A DNA stretch of 32,515 nt from positions 1 to 32,515 of the forward strand of contig NZ_JAMXAX010000063.1 of NCBI RefSeq assembly GCF_023913775.1. Reading direction: 5' to 3'. The position numbers and the translations under genes are program-made. The notes under the pieces were generated by a model. It saw only the letters and a program-made list of their open reading frames with translations. It had not been told where the DNA came from and did no database searches. The stretch comes from Acidovorax facilis. GTDB taxonomy: Bacteria; Pseudomonadota; Gammaproteobacteria; Burkholderiales; Burkholderiaceae_C. Below, one piece after another: positions 8,505 through 16,489 of this stretch (position 1 is its first letter; each line of letters begins with the position of its first letter).

Positions 8505-9605
8505 CTATACCAGCCGCGATGCCACCAGTTCCTTCTTGAGGTAGGCATAAAACAGCGGGGCCGCCACCAGCCCGGCGGGGCCAAACACGGCCTCGGCCAC
8601 GAACATCACGCTCAGCAGCTCCCACACGCCCATCTGCGTGCGGCGGCCCACCACCTTGGCGTTGATCACGTATTCGGCCTTGTGGATCAGGATCAGAAAG
8701 CCCAGGCAGGCGGCGGCTGCCAGCGGCGACACCGACAGCCCCACGATGGTGATGACCACGTTGCACACCAGATTGCCCACGATGGGCACGAGCCCGGCGA
8801 TGAACGTGAACGTGATCAGCACGGGCGTGTAGGGCAGCTCCAGATTCCACAGCGGCAGCACAAACAGCAGGAACAGCGCGGTGAGCAGGGTGTTGAACGC
8901 CGCAATCCAGAACTGCGCGGCCACGATCTGCTGGAAGGACTCGCCAAACAGCGTGATGCGCAGCTTGAGCTGCTGGGCCAGCGGGCCGCGCGCGAGGGCT
9001 GGTGGGCGCACGGCCGCCAGCGCGCCGATGAGCAGGCCCACATAGGCAAACAGCACACCGGCCAGCCAGGCGCGCCCGGCCATGGCCAGCGCTCCGGCCT
9101 TGGCGCCCAGGTAGTTGGCGATGATCCGCTGGATTTCAGCCGCACCTTCGGGCAGGTGGGCCGCCATGTCGGCAGGCAGCTTCAGGCGTAGCTCCAGCAC
9201 CGTGCGCGCCATGTAGTTGAGTAGCTCGCGGTATTGCTGCGGGGCATCGACCAGATAACCCCGCGAGTGCGTCAGCCCGGCGGCCAGCAGTGCCAGGGGC
9301 AGCAGCATGACCAGACCTGCCGCCACAACCTGCGCCACCCGCAGGCTGCGGGCGGAGGGGGTGGACTGGCGCTGCACCCGGCCCAGACCCTGGGCAAACC
9401 AGCGCGTGAGGGCCCGCGTGAGCAGAAAGCCCAGGCACACGCACAGCAGGCCCGGCAGCAGGCCGCGCCACATCACCAGCAGCAGCACGGCCGCCACCAG
9501 CAGGTAGCTGGCCACCACGACGCCCCGGGTCAGGGCGCGCGGTGGCAGCGTGGTGGGCTCGGGTGGTTCAGGGGCTACGAGGGCAGAAGAAGGGCGCTGC
9601 GCCAT
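8505..9605 (-). CDS. AI-2E family (PerM/TqsA-type) membrane transporter
   Basis: The 366-residue protein is an AI-2E-family permease. Hydrophobic segments appear at about residues 29-48, 52-66, 90-110, then a soluble stretch with an amphipathic region (PADMAAHLPEGAAEIQRIIA), followed by segments at about 180-200, 225-290 and 295-345. The signature ITFTFIAGLVPIVGNLV and the final LVAAPLFYAYLKKEL region are characteristic. Family members export autoinducer-2 or act as Na+/H+ antiporters or unspecified exporters, and most remain uncharacterised. It is adjacent to purM and read in the same direction, an arrangement I recall as conserved in betaproteobacteria, probably without metabolic linkage. 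Confidence 0.9.
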   Translation of the reverse strand: MAQRPSSALVAPEPPEPTTLPPRALTRGVVVASYLLVAAVLLLVMWRGLLPGLLCVCLGFLLTRALTRWFAQGLGRVQRQSTPSARSLRVAQVVAAGLVMLLPLALLAAGLTHSRGYLVDAPQQYRELLNYMARTVLELRLKLPADMAAHLPEGAAEIQRIIANYLGAKAGALAMAGRAWLAGVLFAYVGLLIGALAAVRPPALARGPLAQQLKLRITLFGESFQQIVAAQFWIAAFNTLLTALFLLFVLPLWNLELPYTPVLITFTFIAGLVPIVGNLVCNVVITIVGLSVSPLAAAACLGFLILIHKAEYVINAKVVGRRTQMGVWELLSVMFVAEAVFGPAGLVAAPLFYAYLKKELVASRLV

Positions 9606-9657
9606 GCGTCGCTAAAGCTGGTGTGCGGTGGGGTTGAATGAACGCGGGCGGCGGCGA

Positions 9658-10704
9658 TCAGGCCACCACCACGGCGGCGCCTTCGCCGCGCGCAGCGATC
9701 GTGCCAATCGTGTACACCTGCTCGCCTGCAGCGCGCAGCGTGGCGGCGGTGGCCTCAGCGTTGGCGGCATCCACCACCACCACCATGCCAATGCCGTTGT
9801 TGAAGGTGCGGTTCATCTCGATGTCGTCGATGCTGGCGGTCTTTTGCAGCCAGGCAAACAGCTCGGTCTGGGGCCAGCTGCCCTTGGTCAGGTGGGCGGC
9901 CGTGCCTTCGGGCAGCACGCGGGGGATGTTCTCCAGCAGGCCACCACCGGTGATGTGGGCCAGGGCCTTGATCGGATGGACCGCCAGCGCGGCCAGCACG
10001 TTCTTCACGTACAGGCGGGTGGGTTCCATGATGGCCTGCTTGAAGGGCTTGCCATCCAGCGTGGCGGGCAGGTTGTCGCCAGCGCGTTCGATGCACTTGC
10101 GCACCAGGCTGAAACCGTTGGAGTGCACGCCATGGCTGGCCAGGCCCAGCACCACGTCGCCGGGCTTGACGTCCTTGCCGGTCAGGATCTTGGACTTTTC
10201 GACCGCACCCACGGCAAAGCCGGCCAGGTCGTACTCACCAGCAGGGTACATGCCGGGCATTTCGGCCGTTTCGCCACCGATCAGTGCGCAGCCGCTCAGC
10301 TCGCAGCCCTTGGCGATGCCGCCCACCACGGCAGCGGCGGTGTCCACATCGAGCTTGCCGCAGGCAAAGTAGTCTAGGAAGAACAGGGGCTCGGCGCCTT
10401 GCACCAGCACGTCGTTCACGCTCATGGCCACCAGGTCGATGCCCACGGTGTCGTGCATGTTCCATTCAAACGCCAGCTTGAGCTTGGTGCCCACGCCGTC
10501 GGTGCCGGAGACCAGCACCGGCTCCTTGTAGCGCTTGGGCACTTCGAACAGCGCGCCAAAGCCGCCAATACCCGCCAGCACACCTTCGCGCATGGTCTTC
10601 TTGGCCAGGGGTTTGATGCGTTCGACCAGGGCGTCGCCCGCGTCGATGTCAACGCCAGCGTCTTTGTAGGACAGGGGGGTGGGGGAGGTGGCAGAGGTGC
10701 TCAT
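9658..10704 (-). CDS. purM: phosphoribosylformylglycinamidine cyclo-ligase (AIR synthetase)
   Basis: Fifth step of purine synthesis: ATP-dependent ring closure of FGAM to aminoimidazole ribonucleotide. The 348-residue sequence has the PurM landmarks: [20 protein letters not shown] at the N-terminus, the nucleotide-binding [47 protein letters not shown] and [19 protein letters not shown] at 10704 ([10 protein letters not shown]) is preferred over an in-frame TTG four codons upstream; the length then equals that of the E. coli enzyme within a few residues. It is divergent from hda. Confidence 0.97.
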   Translation of the reverse strand: MSTSATSPTPLSYKDAGVDIDAGDALVERIKPLAKKTMREGVLAGIGGFGALFEVPKRYKEPVLVSGTDGVGTKLKLAFEWNMHDTVGIDLVAMSVNDVLVQGAEPLFFLDYFACGKLDVDTAAAVVGGIAKGCELSGCALIGGETAEMPGMYPAGEYDLAGFAVGAVEKSKILTGKDVKPGDVVLGLASHGVHSNGFSLVRKCIERAGDNLPATLDGKPFKQAIMEPTRLYVKNVLAALAVHPIKALAHITGGGLLENIPRVLPEGTAAHLTKGSWPQTELFAWLQKTASIDDIEMNRTFNNGIGMVVVVDAANAEATAATLRAAGEQVYTIGTIAARGEGAAVVVA

Positions 10705-10751
10705 AGGGGTGCTCAAGGCAGGGACGGCACGGAACAGCGTGCGCAGCAGAC

Positions 10752-10771
10752 TAAAATTTGCCCAGATTTTA
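10752..10771. promoter_or_regulatory. inverted pair of TAAAAT boxes in the purM/hda divergent region
   Basis: TAAAAT at 10752-10757 on the plus strand and TAAAAT at 10766-10771 on the minus strand face each other across 8 bp. Each could be the -10 box of one of the two divergent genes, so the two promoters would overlap. Neither has a good -35 box at 17 bp. Confidence 0.3.
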
Positions 10772-10888
10772 CGGGTTGCGCACCCAGTGCCACCCGCTCA
10801 CCCCTTCACACCGCCCTGTTTTGTCCTTCAAGCCCATGCTGTTTCATGCCCCAACCCTCTGCCTGTGTGCCTGTGGGCGGCAGCCATG

Positions 10889-11587
10889 ATGAAGCAACTG
10901 GCACTGGACATCGGCCTGGCCACAGGGCCCACGCTGGCCCGGTTTTATGCAGGCCCCAATGAAGCCGCCCTGCAACATCTGCGCCTGGCCGCCGGCGAAG
11001 GCAGCAGCGAGGCCACCCGCTCCCCCGTGCCCACCTATCTGTGGGGTGAGCCCGGCAGTGGCAAGACCCATTTGCTCCAGGCCGTGCGCCAGGCCCTGCG
11101 CGAGCAGGGCTCCAGCGTAGGCTGGCTCGACCCGGCCGTCGCGGAACCCCCTGATTTCGACGAAAACTGGGCAGCCGTGCTCATGGACGACGTGCACCTG
11201 TACAGCACCGCCCAGCAGGCCACCGCGTTCAATTGGTTCGTCAACGCCATCAGCCCCGCCAGCGGCAGCCAGCGCTGGGTGCTGGCTGCTGGCAACCTGC
11301 CCCCGGCAGACCTGCCCTTGCGCGACGACCTGCGCAGCCGCCTGGGCTGGGGCCATGTGTTCCAGTTGCAGCTGCTGGGCGAGGCCGAGCGCCGCGCCGT
11401 GCTGCGCCAGGAGGCCGACGCACGCGGCGTGTTCCTGGGCGACGAAGTTATGGACTACATGCTCAACCGCTTCTCGCGCGACCTGGGCAGCCTCATGCAG
11501 CTCTTGGACCAGCTGGATGCCTTTGCCTTGCGCACCCAGCGCGCCATCACGATTCCCTTGCTCAAGACAATGTTGGAATCGGAATAA
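10889..11587 (+). CDS. hda: DnaA regulatory inactivator Hda
   Basis: A 232-residue AAA+ protein like the ATPase core of DnaA without its DNA-binding domain: Walker A GEPGSGKTHLLQ, Walker B VLMDDVHLY, sensor-1 region RWVLAAGNLPPADLPLRDDL with the arginine-rich LRSRLGWGHVFQL, and sensor-2 like NRFSRDLGSLMQLLDQLD. The N-terminal MKQLALDIGL is the Hda clamp-binding start (QLxLxI), which binds the DNA polymerase sliding clamp so that Hda can drive ATP hydrolysis by DnaA and stop re-initiation. Two consecutive ATG codons (10886, 10889) are possible; the second places the clamp motif at residues 3-8 as usual. It heads the hda-HAD-pcnB-folK block. Confidence 0.93.
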   Translation: MKQLALDIGLATGPTLARFYAGPNEAALQHLRLAAGEGSSEATRSPVPTYLWGEPGSGKTHLLQAVRQALREQGSSVGWLDPAVAEPPDFDENWAAVLMDDVHLYSTAQQATAFNWFVNAISPASGSQRWVLAAGNLPPADLPLRDDLRSRLGWGHVFQLQLLGEAERRAVLRQEADARGVFLGDEVMDYMLNRFSRDLGSLMQLLDQLDAFALRTQRAITIPLLKTMLESE

Positions 11588-11625
11588 CGCCGTGCCCCCA
11601 CGTCTTTTTTTACGTGTGAACCTGA

Positions 11626-12345
11626 ATGACTTCTGAACCCCGCCGCTTGCGGCTTGCGCTGTTTGACCTGGACCACACGCTGTTGCCGCTCGACTCTGAC
11701 TACGAGTGGGGCGAATTCACCATCCGCATCGGCTGGAACGACCCCGTGGAGTTCGCGCGCCGCAACGACGAGTTCTACGCCCACTACCAGGCTGGAACGC
11801 TCGATGTGCACGACTACGTGCGTTTTGCGACCGAGGCCGTGCGCCTGCGCGGGCCCGAGGCGGCGGCGGCCGCGCACCAGCAGTTCATGCGCGAGGTCAT
11901 CACCCCCGCCATCCAGCCCCAGGCGCTTGACCTGATCCGCCAGCACCAGGCGGCGGGCGACGAGGTGCTGATCGTCACCGCCACCAACGAGTTCGTGACC
12001 ACGCCCATCGCGCAGGCGCTGGGCGTTTCGCAACTGCTGGCCGTGCAACTGGTGCGCGACGCCAGCGGCTGGTACACCGGCGAGATCGACGGCATTCCCA
12101 CCATGCGCGAAGGCAAGGTGCGCCGCATGGAACAATGGCTGGCCGAGCGGCAACTGGCCTGGGGAGATGTCGAAAGCACCTTCTACAGCGACTCGATGAA
12201 CGACGTGCCGCTGCTGGAGAAGGTGAATCACCCGGTGGCCACCAACCCCGACCCGCGCCTGCGCGCCCTGGCCCAGGAGCGCGGCTGGCGCATACTGGAC
12301 CTGTTTGCGGCCGATGCCGAAACGCCTGCACTACCCGCTGAATGA
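11626..12345 (+). CDS. HAD-superfamily phosphatase (SerB-like, subfamily IB)
   Basis: The 239-residue protein has HAD motif I ALFDLDHTLLP (nucleophile Asp14, acid Asp16), motif II in LIVTATNEF, a lysine in REGKVRRME and motif IV YSDSMNDVPLL. A helical cap after motif I and the length mark the HAD-IB group, which includes phosphoserine phosphatase-like and histidinol-phosphate phosphatase-type enzymes. The TATNEFVT motif with bulky residues differs from classical SerB, so the substrate is left open. It lies 38 bp after hda and 63 bp before pcnB, an arrangement I remember as conserved across Burkholderiales. Confidence 0.92.
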   Translation: MTSEPRRLRLALFDLDHTLLPLDSDYEWGEFTIRIGWNDPVEFARRNDEFYAHYQAGTLDVHDYVRFATEAVRLRGPEAAAAAHQQFMREVITPAIQPQALDLIRQHQAAGDEVLIVTATNEFVTTPIAQALGVSQLLAVQLVRDASGWYTGEIDGIPTMREGKVRRMEQWLAERQLAWGDVESTFYSDSMNDVPLLEKVNHPVATNPDPRLRALAQERGWRILDLFAADAETPALPAE

Positions 12346-12408
12346 TGAGCGCTTTGCAGCCCCCACCAGCCGCCGTTTCGTGCCCGACCCCCTGAAACCT
12401 TTCACTCC

Positions 12409-14001
12409 ATGATCAAGAAGTTCCTAGACAAACTGATGGGCAAATCGACGCCCGGCACTTCGGGCGGCAAGCCCCACTTCGGCAAGCGCGAGGAGGTGCC
12501 CGCCTCGGTGCACGGCATCAACCCCGAGCTGGTGGATTACCGCGCCGCCGAGGTGGTTGCCACGCTCAAGCAAGCAGGTTTTGAGGCCTACATCGTCGGC
12601 GGCGCCGTGCGCGACCTGCTGCTGGGCCTGCGCCCCAAGGACTTTGACGTGGCCACCAACGCCACGCCCGAGCAGGTCAAGGGCCTGTTCCGCCGCGCCT
12701 TCATCATCGGCAAGCGCTTTCGCATCGTGCACGTGGTGCACGGCCGGGGGCGTGAGCATGAAGTGATCGAGGTCTCCACCTTCCGCGCTTACCTGGACAA
12801 CGCTGCTGCGGGCCAGGTGGCGGGCAACGAAAAGACCAGCAAGGCCCAGCTGTCGGGCATGCAGCACGCTGTGGATGCCAGCGGACGCGTGCTGCGCGAC
12901 AACGTCTGGGGCCCGCAGGACGAAGACGCCACGCGCCGCGACTTCACCGTGAACGCCATGTACTACGACCCGGTGAGCCAGATCGTGGTGGACTACCACA
13001 AGGGTTTGCAGGACGCCAAGAAGAAGACGCTTCGCATGATTGGCGACCCCGCCACGCGCTACCGCGAAGACCCGGTGCGCATCATCCGCGCCGTGCGCTT
13101 TGCAGCCAAGCTCAGCCCCCTGGGCTTCAGCATCGACGCCAAGTCGGCCGCACCCCTGGTGCAGTCGCAGGCGCTGCTGGCCGAGGTGCCCCAAAGCCGT
13201 ATGTTTGACGAAATGCTCAAGCTGTTGCAGACCGGGCATGCCATCGCCACCATCGAGCAGCTCAAGAAGCTGGGCATGTCCAAGGGCATCTACCCGTTGC
13301 TGGACGTGGCCGTGGAGCGCGCCGATACGCCGTTTGTCAAAGCCGCCCTGGTGGACACCGACCGCCGCGTCAACGAAGGCAAGCCCGTCGCCCCGAGCTT
13401 CCTCCTGGCCTGCGTGCTGTGGGAAGACGTGCGCAATGGCTGGCAGGCGCGCCTGAACCAGCGCCAGCACCCGCTGCCCGCGCTGCAGGAGGCCATCGAC
13501 GAGGTGTTCGACAAGCGCATTGGCGATGTGTCCGGCCGGGGCAAGCTGGCCGCCGACATGCGCGAGATCTGGGTCATGCAGCCGCGTTTTGAAAAGCGCG
13601 TGGGCAACACACCGTTTGGCATGGTGATGCAGCCGCGCTTTCGCGCCGGTTTCGACTTCATGCGCTTGCGCGCCGATGTGGGCGAGGTGGAAGAAGCTCT
13701 GGCCGAGTGGTGGCAGGACTTCCAGACCGCCGACGACGAGCGCCGTGATGACCTGATGGACCAGGCCAAAGAAGAACAGAAAGCCCGCCAGAAAGCGCAG
13801 CCCGTGGTCAAGCGCGTGCCCCGCGCTGCACCCGCCGCCGATCCGCGCGGCTTGCCCCAAGGGTCAGAGGCCGGACCGGTCGACAGCGACGCCGAGTTCC
13901 CCTCTGAAGGCGGTGCCCCCAAGAAGCGCCGCCGCCGCCGTCGCAAGCCCGGTGGTGCGGGAGGCGGCGAAGGTGCAGCCCCTGCGGCGGCGGGCGAGTG
14001 A
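12409..14001 (+). CDS. pcnB: poly(A) polymerase I
   Basis: The 530-residue enzyme adds 3' poly(A) tails that mark RNA for decay. The class II nucleotidyltransferase head has YIVGGAVRDLLLG (Gly64-Gly65) and KDFDVATNA with metal ligands Asp78 and Asp80; ATRRDFTVNAMYYD and the RYREDPVRIIRAVRFAAKL region follow. The motif set and the extension fit PcnB rather than the CCA-adding enzyme. Residues about 131-170 form an extra polar loop between the strand FRAYLD and the RRDFT motif, which I believe is common in betaproteobacterial PcnB. The C-terminus ends in a basic tail (KKRRRRRRKPGG), probably for RNA contact. The TGA overlaps the GTG start of folK (13998-14001). Confidence 0.95.
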   Translation: MIKKFLDKLMGKSTPGTSGGKPHFGKREEVPASVHGINPELVDYRAAEVVATLKQAGFEAYIVGGAVRDLLLGLRPKDFDVATNATPEQVKGLFRRAFIIGKRFRIVHVVHGRGREHEVIEVSTFRAYLDNAAAGQVAGNEKTSKAQLSGMQHAVDASGRVLRDNVWGPQDEDATRRDFTVNAMYYDPVSQIVVDYHKGLQDAKKKTLRMIGDPATRYREDPVRIIRAVRFAAKLSPLGFSIDAKSAAPLVQSQALLAEVPQSRMFDEMLKLLQTGHAIATIEQLKKLGMSKGIYPLLDVAVERADTPFVKAALVDTDRRVNEGKPVAPSFLLACVLWEDVRNGWQARLNQRQHPLPALQEAIDEVFDKRIGDVSGRGKLAADMREIWVMQPRFEKRVGNTPFGMVMQPRFRAGFDFMRLRADVGEVEEALAEWWQDFQTADDERRDDLMDQAKEEQKARQKAQPVVKRVPRAAPAADPRGLPQGSEAGPVDSDAEFPSEGGAPKKRRRRRRKPGGAGGGEGAAPAAAGE

Positions 14002-14525
14002 ATCTGCCGGACCTCGGCGAGGAGGGCGAACGGCCCGCCCTGGTCTACGTGGGCCTAGGCGCCAATCTGGGCGAGTGTGAGGCTGCCTTGCGCAATGCTT
14101 TGGCGGCCATTGGCCAGTTGCCAGGCACCCGGGTCACACGCGTGTCGCCGCTCTACGGCAGCGCGCCGGTCGATGCCGGTGGGCCCGACTACCTCAATGC
14201 CGTGGCCGAGCTGACCACGGCCCTGGCCCCGCAGCCCCTGCTGCAGGCCCTGCAATCCATCGAACAAGCCGCTGGCCGCCAGCGCCCCTACCGCAACGCC
14301 CCGCGCACGCTGGACCTGGACATCCTGTGGTTTGGCGGCCAGGCCATCGACACCCCCGAGCTCACCGTGCCCCACCCTCGGATGGCCGAGCGCGCGTTTG
14401 TGCTGCGCCCCCTGGCCGATCTTGCGCCCGAGCGCGTGGACGCCGCAGCATTGCAGGCCGTGGCATCGCAGGACATCCACCGGCTCGAAGGCCCGGGTTG
14501 GGCGGACGCTGTGGTGGGTGGATAA
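13998..14525 (+). CDS. folK: 6-hydroxymethyl-7,8-dihydropterin pyrophosphokinase
   Basis: HPPK transfers pyrophosphate from ATP to hydroxymethyldihydropterin in folate synthesis. The 175-residue sequence has VYVGLGANLG near the start, VTRVSPLYGSAPV, the YLNAVAELTT strand and the HPPK signature RPYRNAPRTLDLDIL with its metal-binding aspartates, followed by VPHPRMAERAFVL. The start is GTG at 13998, four bases overlapping the pcnB stop, so translation is probably coupled; starting later would remove part of the first strand region only if moved beyond codon 15. The stop is directly followed by two hairpins. Confidence 0.95.
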   Translation: MNLPDLGEEGERPALVYVGLGANLGECEAALRNALAAIGQLPGTRVTRVSPLYGSAPVDAGGPDYLNAVAELTTALAPQPLLQALQSIEQAAGRQRPYRNAPRTLDLDILWFGGQAIDTPELTVPHPRMAERAFVLRPLADLAPERVDAAALQAVASQDIHRLEGPGWADAVVGG

Positions 14526-14528
14526 ATT

Positions 14529-14545
14529 GCTCCTGAATCAGGAGC
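14529..14545 (+). terminator. hairpin after folK
   Basis: GCTCCTG-AAT-CAGGAGC, a perfect 7-bp stem, begins 4 bp after the folK stop and runs straight into palindrome copy 2. It has no T-run of its own; together with the next element it may end the hda-folK transcript. Confidence 0.45.
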
Positions 14546-14576
14546 TGCTAGCGCTTTGTAGATAAGCGCTAGAGGC
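14544..14576. repeat. dispersed intergenic palindrome, copy 2
   Basis: Arms GCTGCTAGCGCTT and AAGCGCTAGAGGC (11 of 13 paired, inner 9 bp perfect) surround the 7-nt loop tgtagat; an A-rich tail follows. It lies between convergent folK and the second Bug gene. Confidence 0.75.
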
Positions 14577-14726
14577 TAAAAAAGCTAAAAAATATTACCC
14601 TGCGCGACGGATGGACCCGCACCGGATGAAACTGGCGCAGCCCAACGCCAGTGCCACCGTGGAACCGGCTTTGCCGGGCCACGGGTGGCGTCCCTCTTGG
14701 GGGTTGAGATACTGCCGCTCAGGGGA

Positions 14727-15716
14727 TCAATCCACCTTCGCGCCGGACGCCTTCACCACTTGCTGGTACTTGGCGCGTTCGCTGGCCATGAAGCTGTCGA
14801 ACTGCTGCGGTGTGGTGGGTACGGGTTCGGCCAGCAAGGCGCCAAAGCGGGTCTTGGTTTCTGGCGCATTGAGGGCGGCTACAAAGGCCTTGTTCAGCTT
14901 GTCGATGATGGGCTTGGGCGTAGCTGCAGGTGCCACCAGGCCCCACCAAGTGTCGATGGAAAAGCCCTTGAAAGTAGCAGACAGGGGCGGCACGCCCGGC
15001 AGCGAGGGCGAGGCGTCCAGCGAGGTCACGGCCAGGGCCTTGAGCTTGCCGGCACGGATGTTGGGTGCGGCGGCCGCCAGGTTGTCGATGTTGAAGTCCA
15101 CCTCGCCCGCCAGCAGTGCCAGCTGCGCGGGGTTGGCGCCGCGGTAGGGGATGTGCAGCGCAAAGATGCCCGCGCGCTGCTTGAACATCTCACCTGCCAA
15201 GTGGCCCGCGCTGCCATTGCCGCCGCTGCCGTAGTTGAGCTTGGCGGGGTTGGCCTTGGCGTAGGCGATCAGGTCGGCCAAGGTGTTGATCTTGAGCTGC
15301 TCGGCTTTGGCGGCGTTGATGACCAGCACGTTGGGAACACGCACCATCTGCGTGATGCCCGCGAAATCCTTGCCCGCGTCGTAGGGCATCTTGGCGTACA
15401 GCCAGGGGTTCACTGCGTGCGTGGCCGTGGCAGCGATGCCGATGGTCAGGCCATCGGGTGCGGCCTTGGCAATGGCGTCGGCACCGATGTTGCCGCCTGC
15501 ACCGCCCTTGTTTTCAATGATCACGGTGCCCAGCGAGTCGCGCACGCGCTCGGCCAGTGCACGCGCCGTCACGTCGATGGGCCCACCGGGTGCGTAGGGC
15601 ACGACCAGCCGGATGGGCTGGCCGGAGTCCTGCGCAAGCGCGACCGAGGCCGCGAAGGGGGATGAAAAAGCCGCTGCAACAGCGGCACTGGCGATGAGGT
15701 GGTTTCTGCGGTTCAT
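14727..15716 (-). CDS. Bug/TctC-family substrate-binding protein, paired with a two-component system
   Basis: A 329-residue periplasmic binding protein: signal peptide MNRRNHLIASAAVAAAFSS with cleavage near ALAQD, then QPIRLVVPYAPGGPIDVTAR, IIENKGGAGGNIGADA, MPYDAGKDFAGITQ and the LHIPYRGANPAQLALLAGEVD ligand-loop region. The start at 15716 is the first that gives a signal peptide. It is 80 bp downstream of the response regulator gene and in the same direction as the kinase-regulator pair; no TctAB membrane genes are present. In Bordetella the Bug protein BctC signals through the BctDE two-component system (established knowledge), so this protein may report ligand to the neighbouring kinase, or its expression may be the output of the system. 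Confidence 0.92.
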   Translation of the reverse strand: MNRRNHLIASAAVAAAFSSPFAASVALAQDSGQPIRLVVPYAPGGPIDVTARALAERVRDSLGTVIIENKGGAGGNIGADAIAKAAPDGLTIGIAATATHAVNPWLYAKMPYDAGKDFAGITQMVRVPNVLVINAAKAEQLKINTLADLIAYAKANPAKLNYGSGGNGSAGHLAGEMFKQRAGIFALHIPYRGANPAQLALLAGEVDFNIDNLAAAAPNIRAGKLKALAVTSLDASPSLPGVPPLSATFKGFSIDTWWGLVAPAATPKPIIDKLNKAFVAALNAPETKTRFGALLAEPVPTTPQQFDSFMASERAKYQQVVKASGAKVD

Positions 15717-15796
15717 GGTGCCATTGTGCAAAAAATAATAAGACTGCTTACGAAAACTGGTGGACGGCAGCTGTGGAGGGTGCCTGTGGAGGGCTG

Positions 15797-16489
15797 TCAC
15801 AGCGTGCGCAACGTGTTTTCTGCCAGCCCCAGATCTTCCACCAGCATGCCCAGCTCGTGCGACGAGCGGATGTCCAGTTTCAGGAAGATGGCAGAGCGGT
15901 GCGTGTCCACCGTGCGCGGGTCGATGGGTCGCTCCGGGTCGCGCTGGGCCAGCGCGCGCGCCACCTCCTTGCTGCTGATGCCGGTGGCCAGCAGGCGCGC
16001 CACCTCTTGCTGGCGCGGGCTCAGCGTGTTCCAGCGCTCCCGCAGGGTGTTGCGCCGCTGCGCGCGCTGTGCGTCTTCCAGCGACAGGTTCGCGGCCCGG
16101 AGCACGGCGGCCAGCAGGGTTTGCTCGTCGCAGGGTTTTTCGAGCCAGTCCACGGCCCCTTGCTTGACGGCGGTGACGGCCGAGGCCAGCTCGCCATGGG
16201 CGGACAGGAACACGGTCTTGAGCACGGCATTGCGCTCGCGCAGGGCATCGAACACCTGCAGGCCGCTCATGCCGTCCATGCGCAGGTCCAGCAGCACGCA
16301 GCCCGGGTGGGCGAGGTCGGCGCGGGCCAGGAACTCAGGGCCGCTGGCAAACGTGCGGGGCGCATGGCCACCGGCCAGCAGCAGGGCGGCCAGGGAGTTG
16401 CGCACGCCCTCGTCGTCGTCCACGACGTAGACATTCGCGGGAACTGTGGTGTTGACGGTGACGGGAGTGGTCGGATGGCTGTCGGTCAT
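15797..16489 (-). CDS. two-component response regulator, FixJ/NarL-like with LuxR HTH
   Basis: The 230-residue protein has a receiver domain (about residues 18-135; acidic pair in YVVDDDEGVRNSL, phospho-acceptor Asp68 in VLLDLRMDGMSG, Thr/Ser and Lys in FLSAHGE and WLEKP) and a LuxR-type helix-turn-helix (LSPRQQEVARLLATGISSKEVARAL ... PRTVDTHRSAIFLKLDIRS, split here only by an insertion). The insertion, about QRDPERPI, falls between the scaffold helix and the recognition helix, where other LuxR domains have only one or two residues. Translation is coupled to the kinase by an ATGA overlap at 16486-16489. It probably controls the Bug gene downstream and unknown transport genes elsewhere. Confidence 0.9.
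   Translation of the reverse strand: MTDSHPTTPVTVNTTVPANVYVVDDDEGVRNSLAALLLAGGHAPRTFASGPEFLARADLAHPGCVLLDLRMDGMSGLQVFDALRERNAVLKTVFLSAHGELASAVTAVKQGAVDWLEKPCDEQTLLAAVLRAANLSLEDAQRAQRRNTLRERWNTLSPRQQEVARLLATGISSKEVARALAQRDPERPIDPRTVDTHRSAIFLKLDIRSSHELGMLVEDLGLAENTLRTL

Noticed and set aside
12424-13860. Open frame of 478 codons on the minus strand opposite pcnB
   Set aside because: Shadow of pcnB codon bias, without family pattern.
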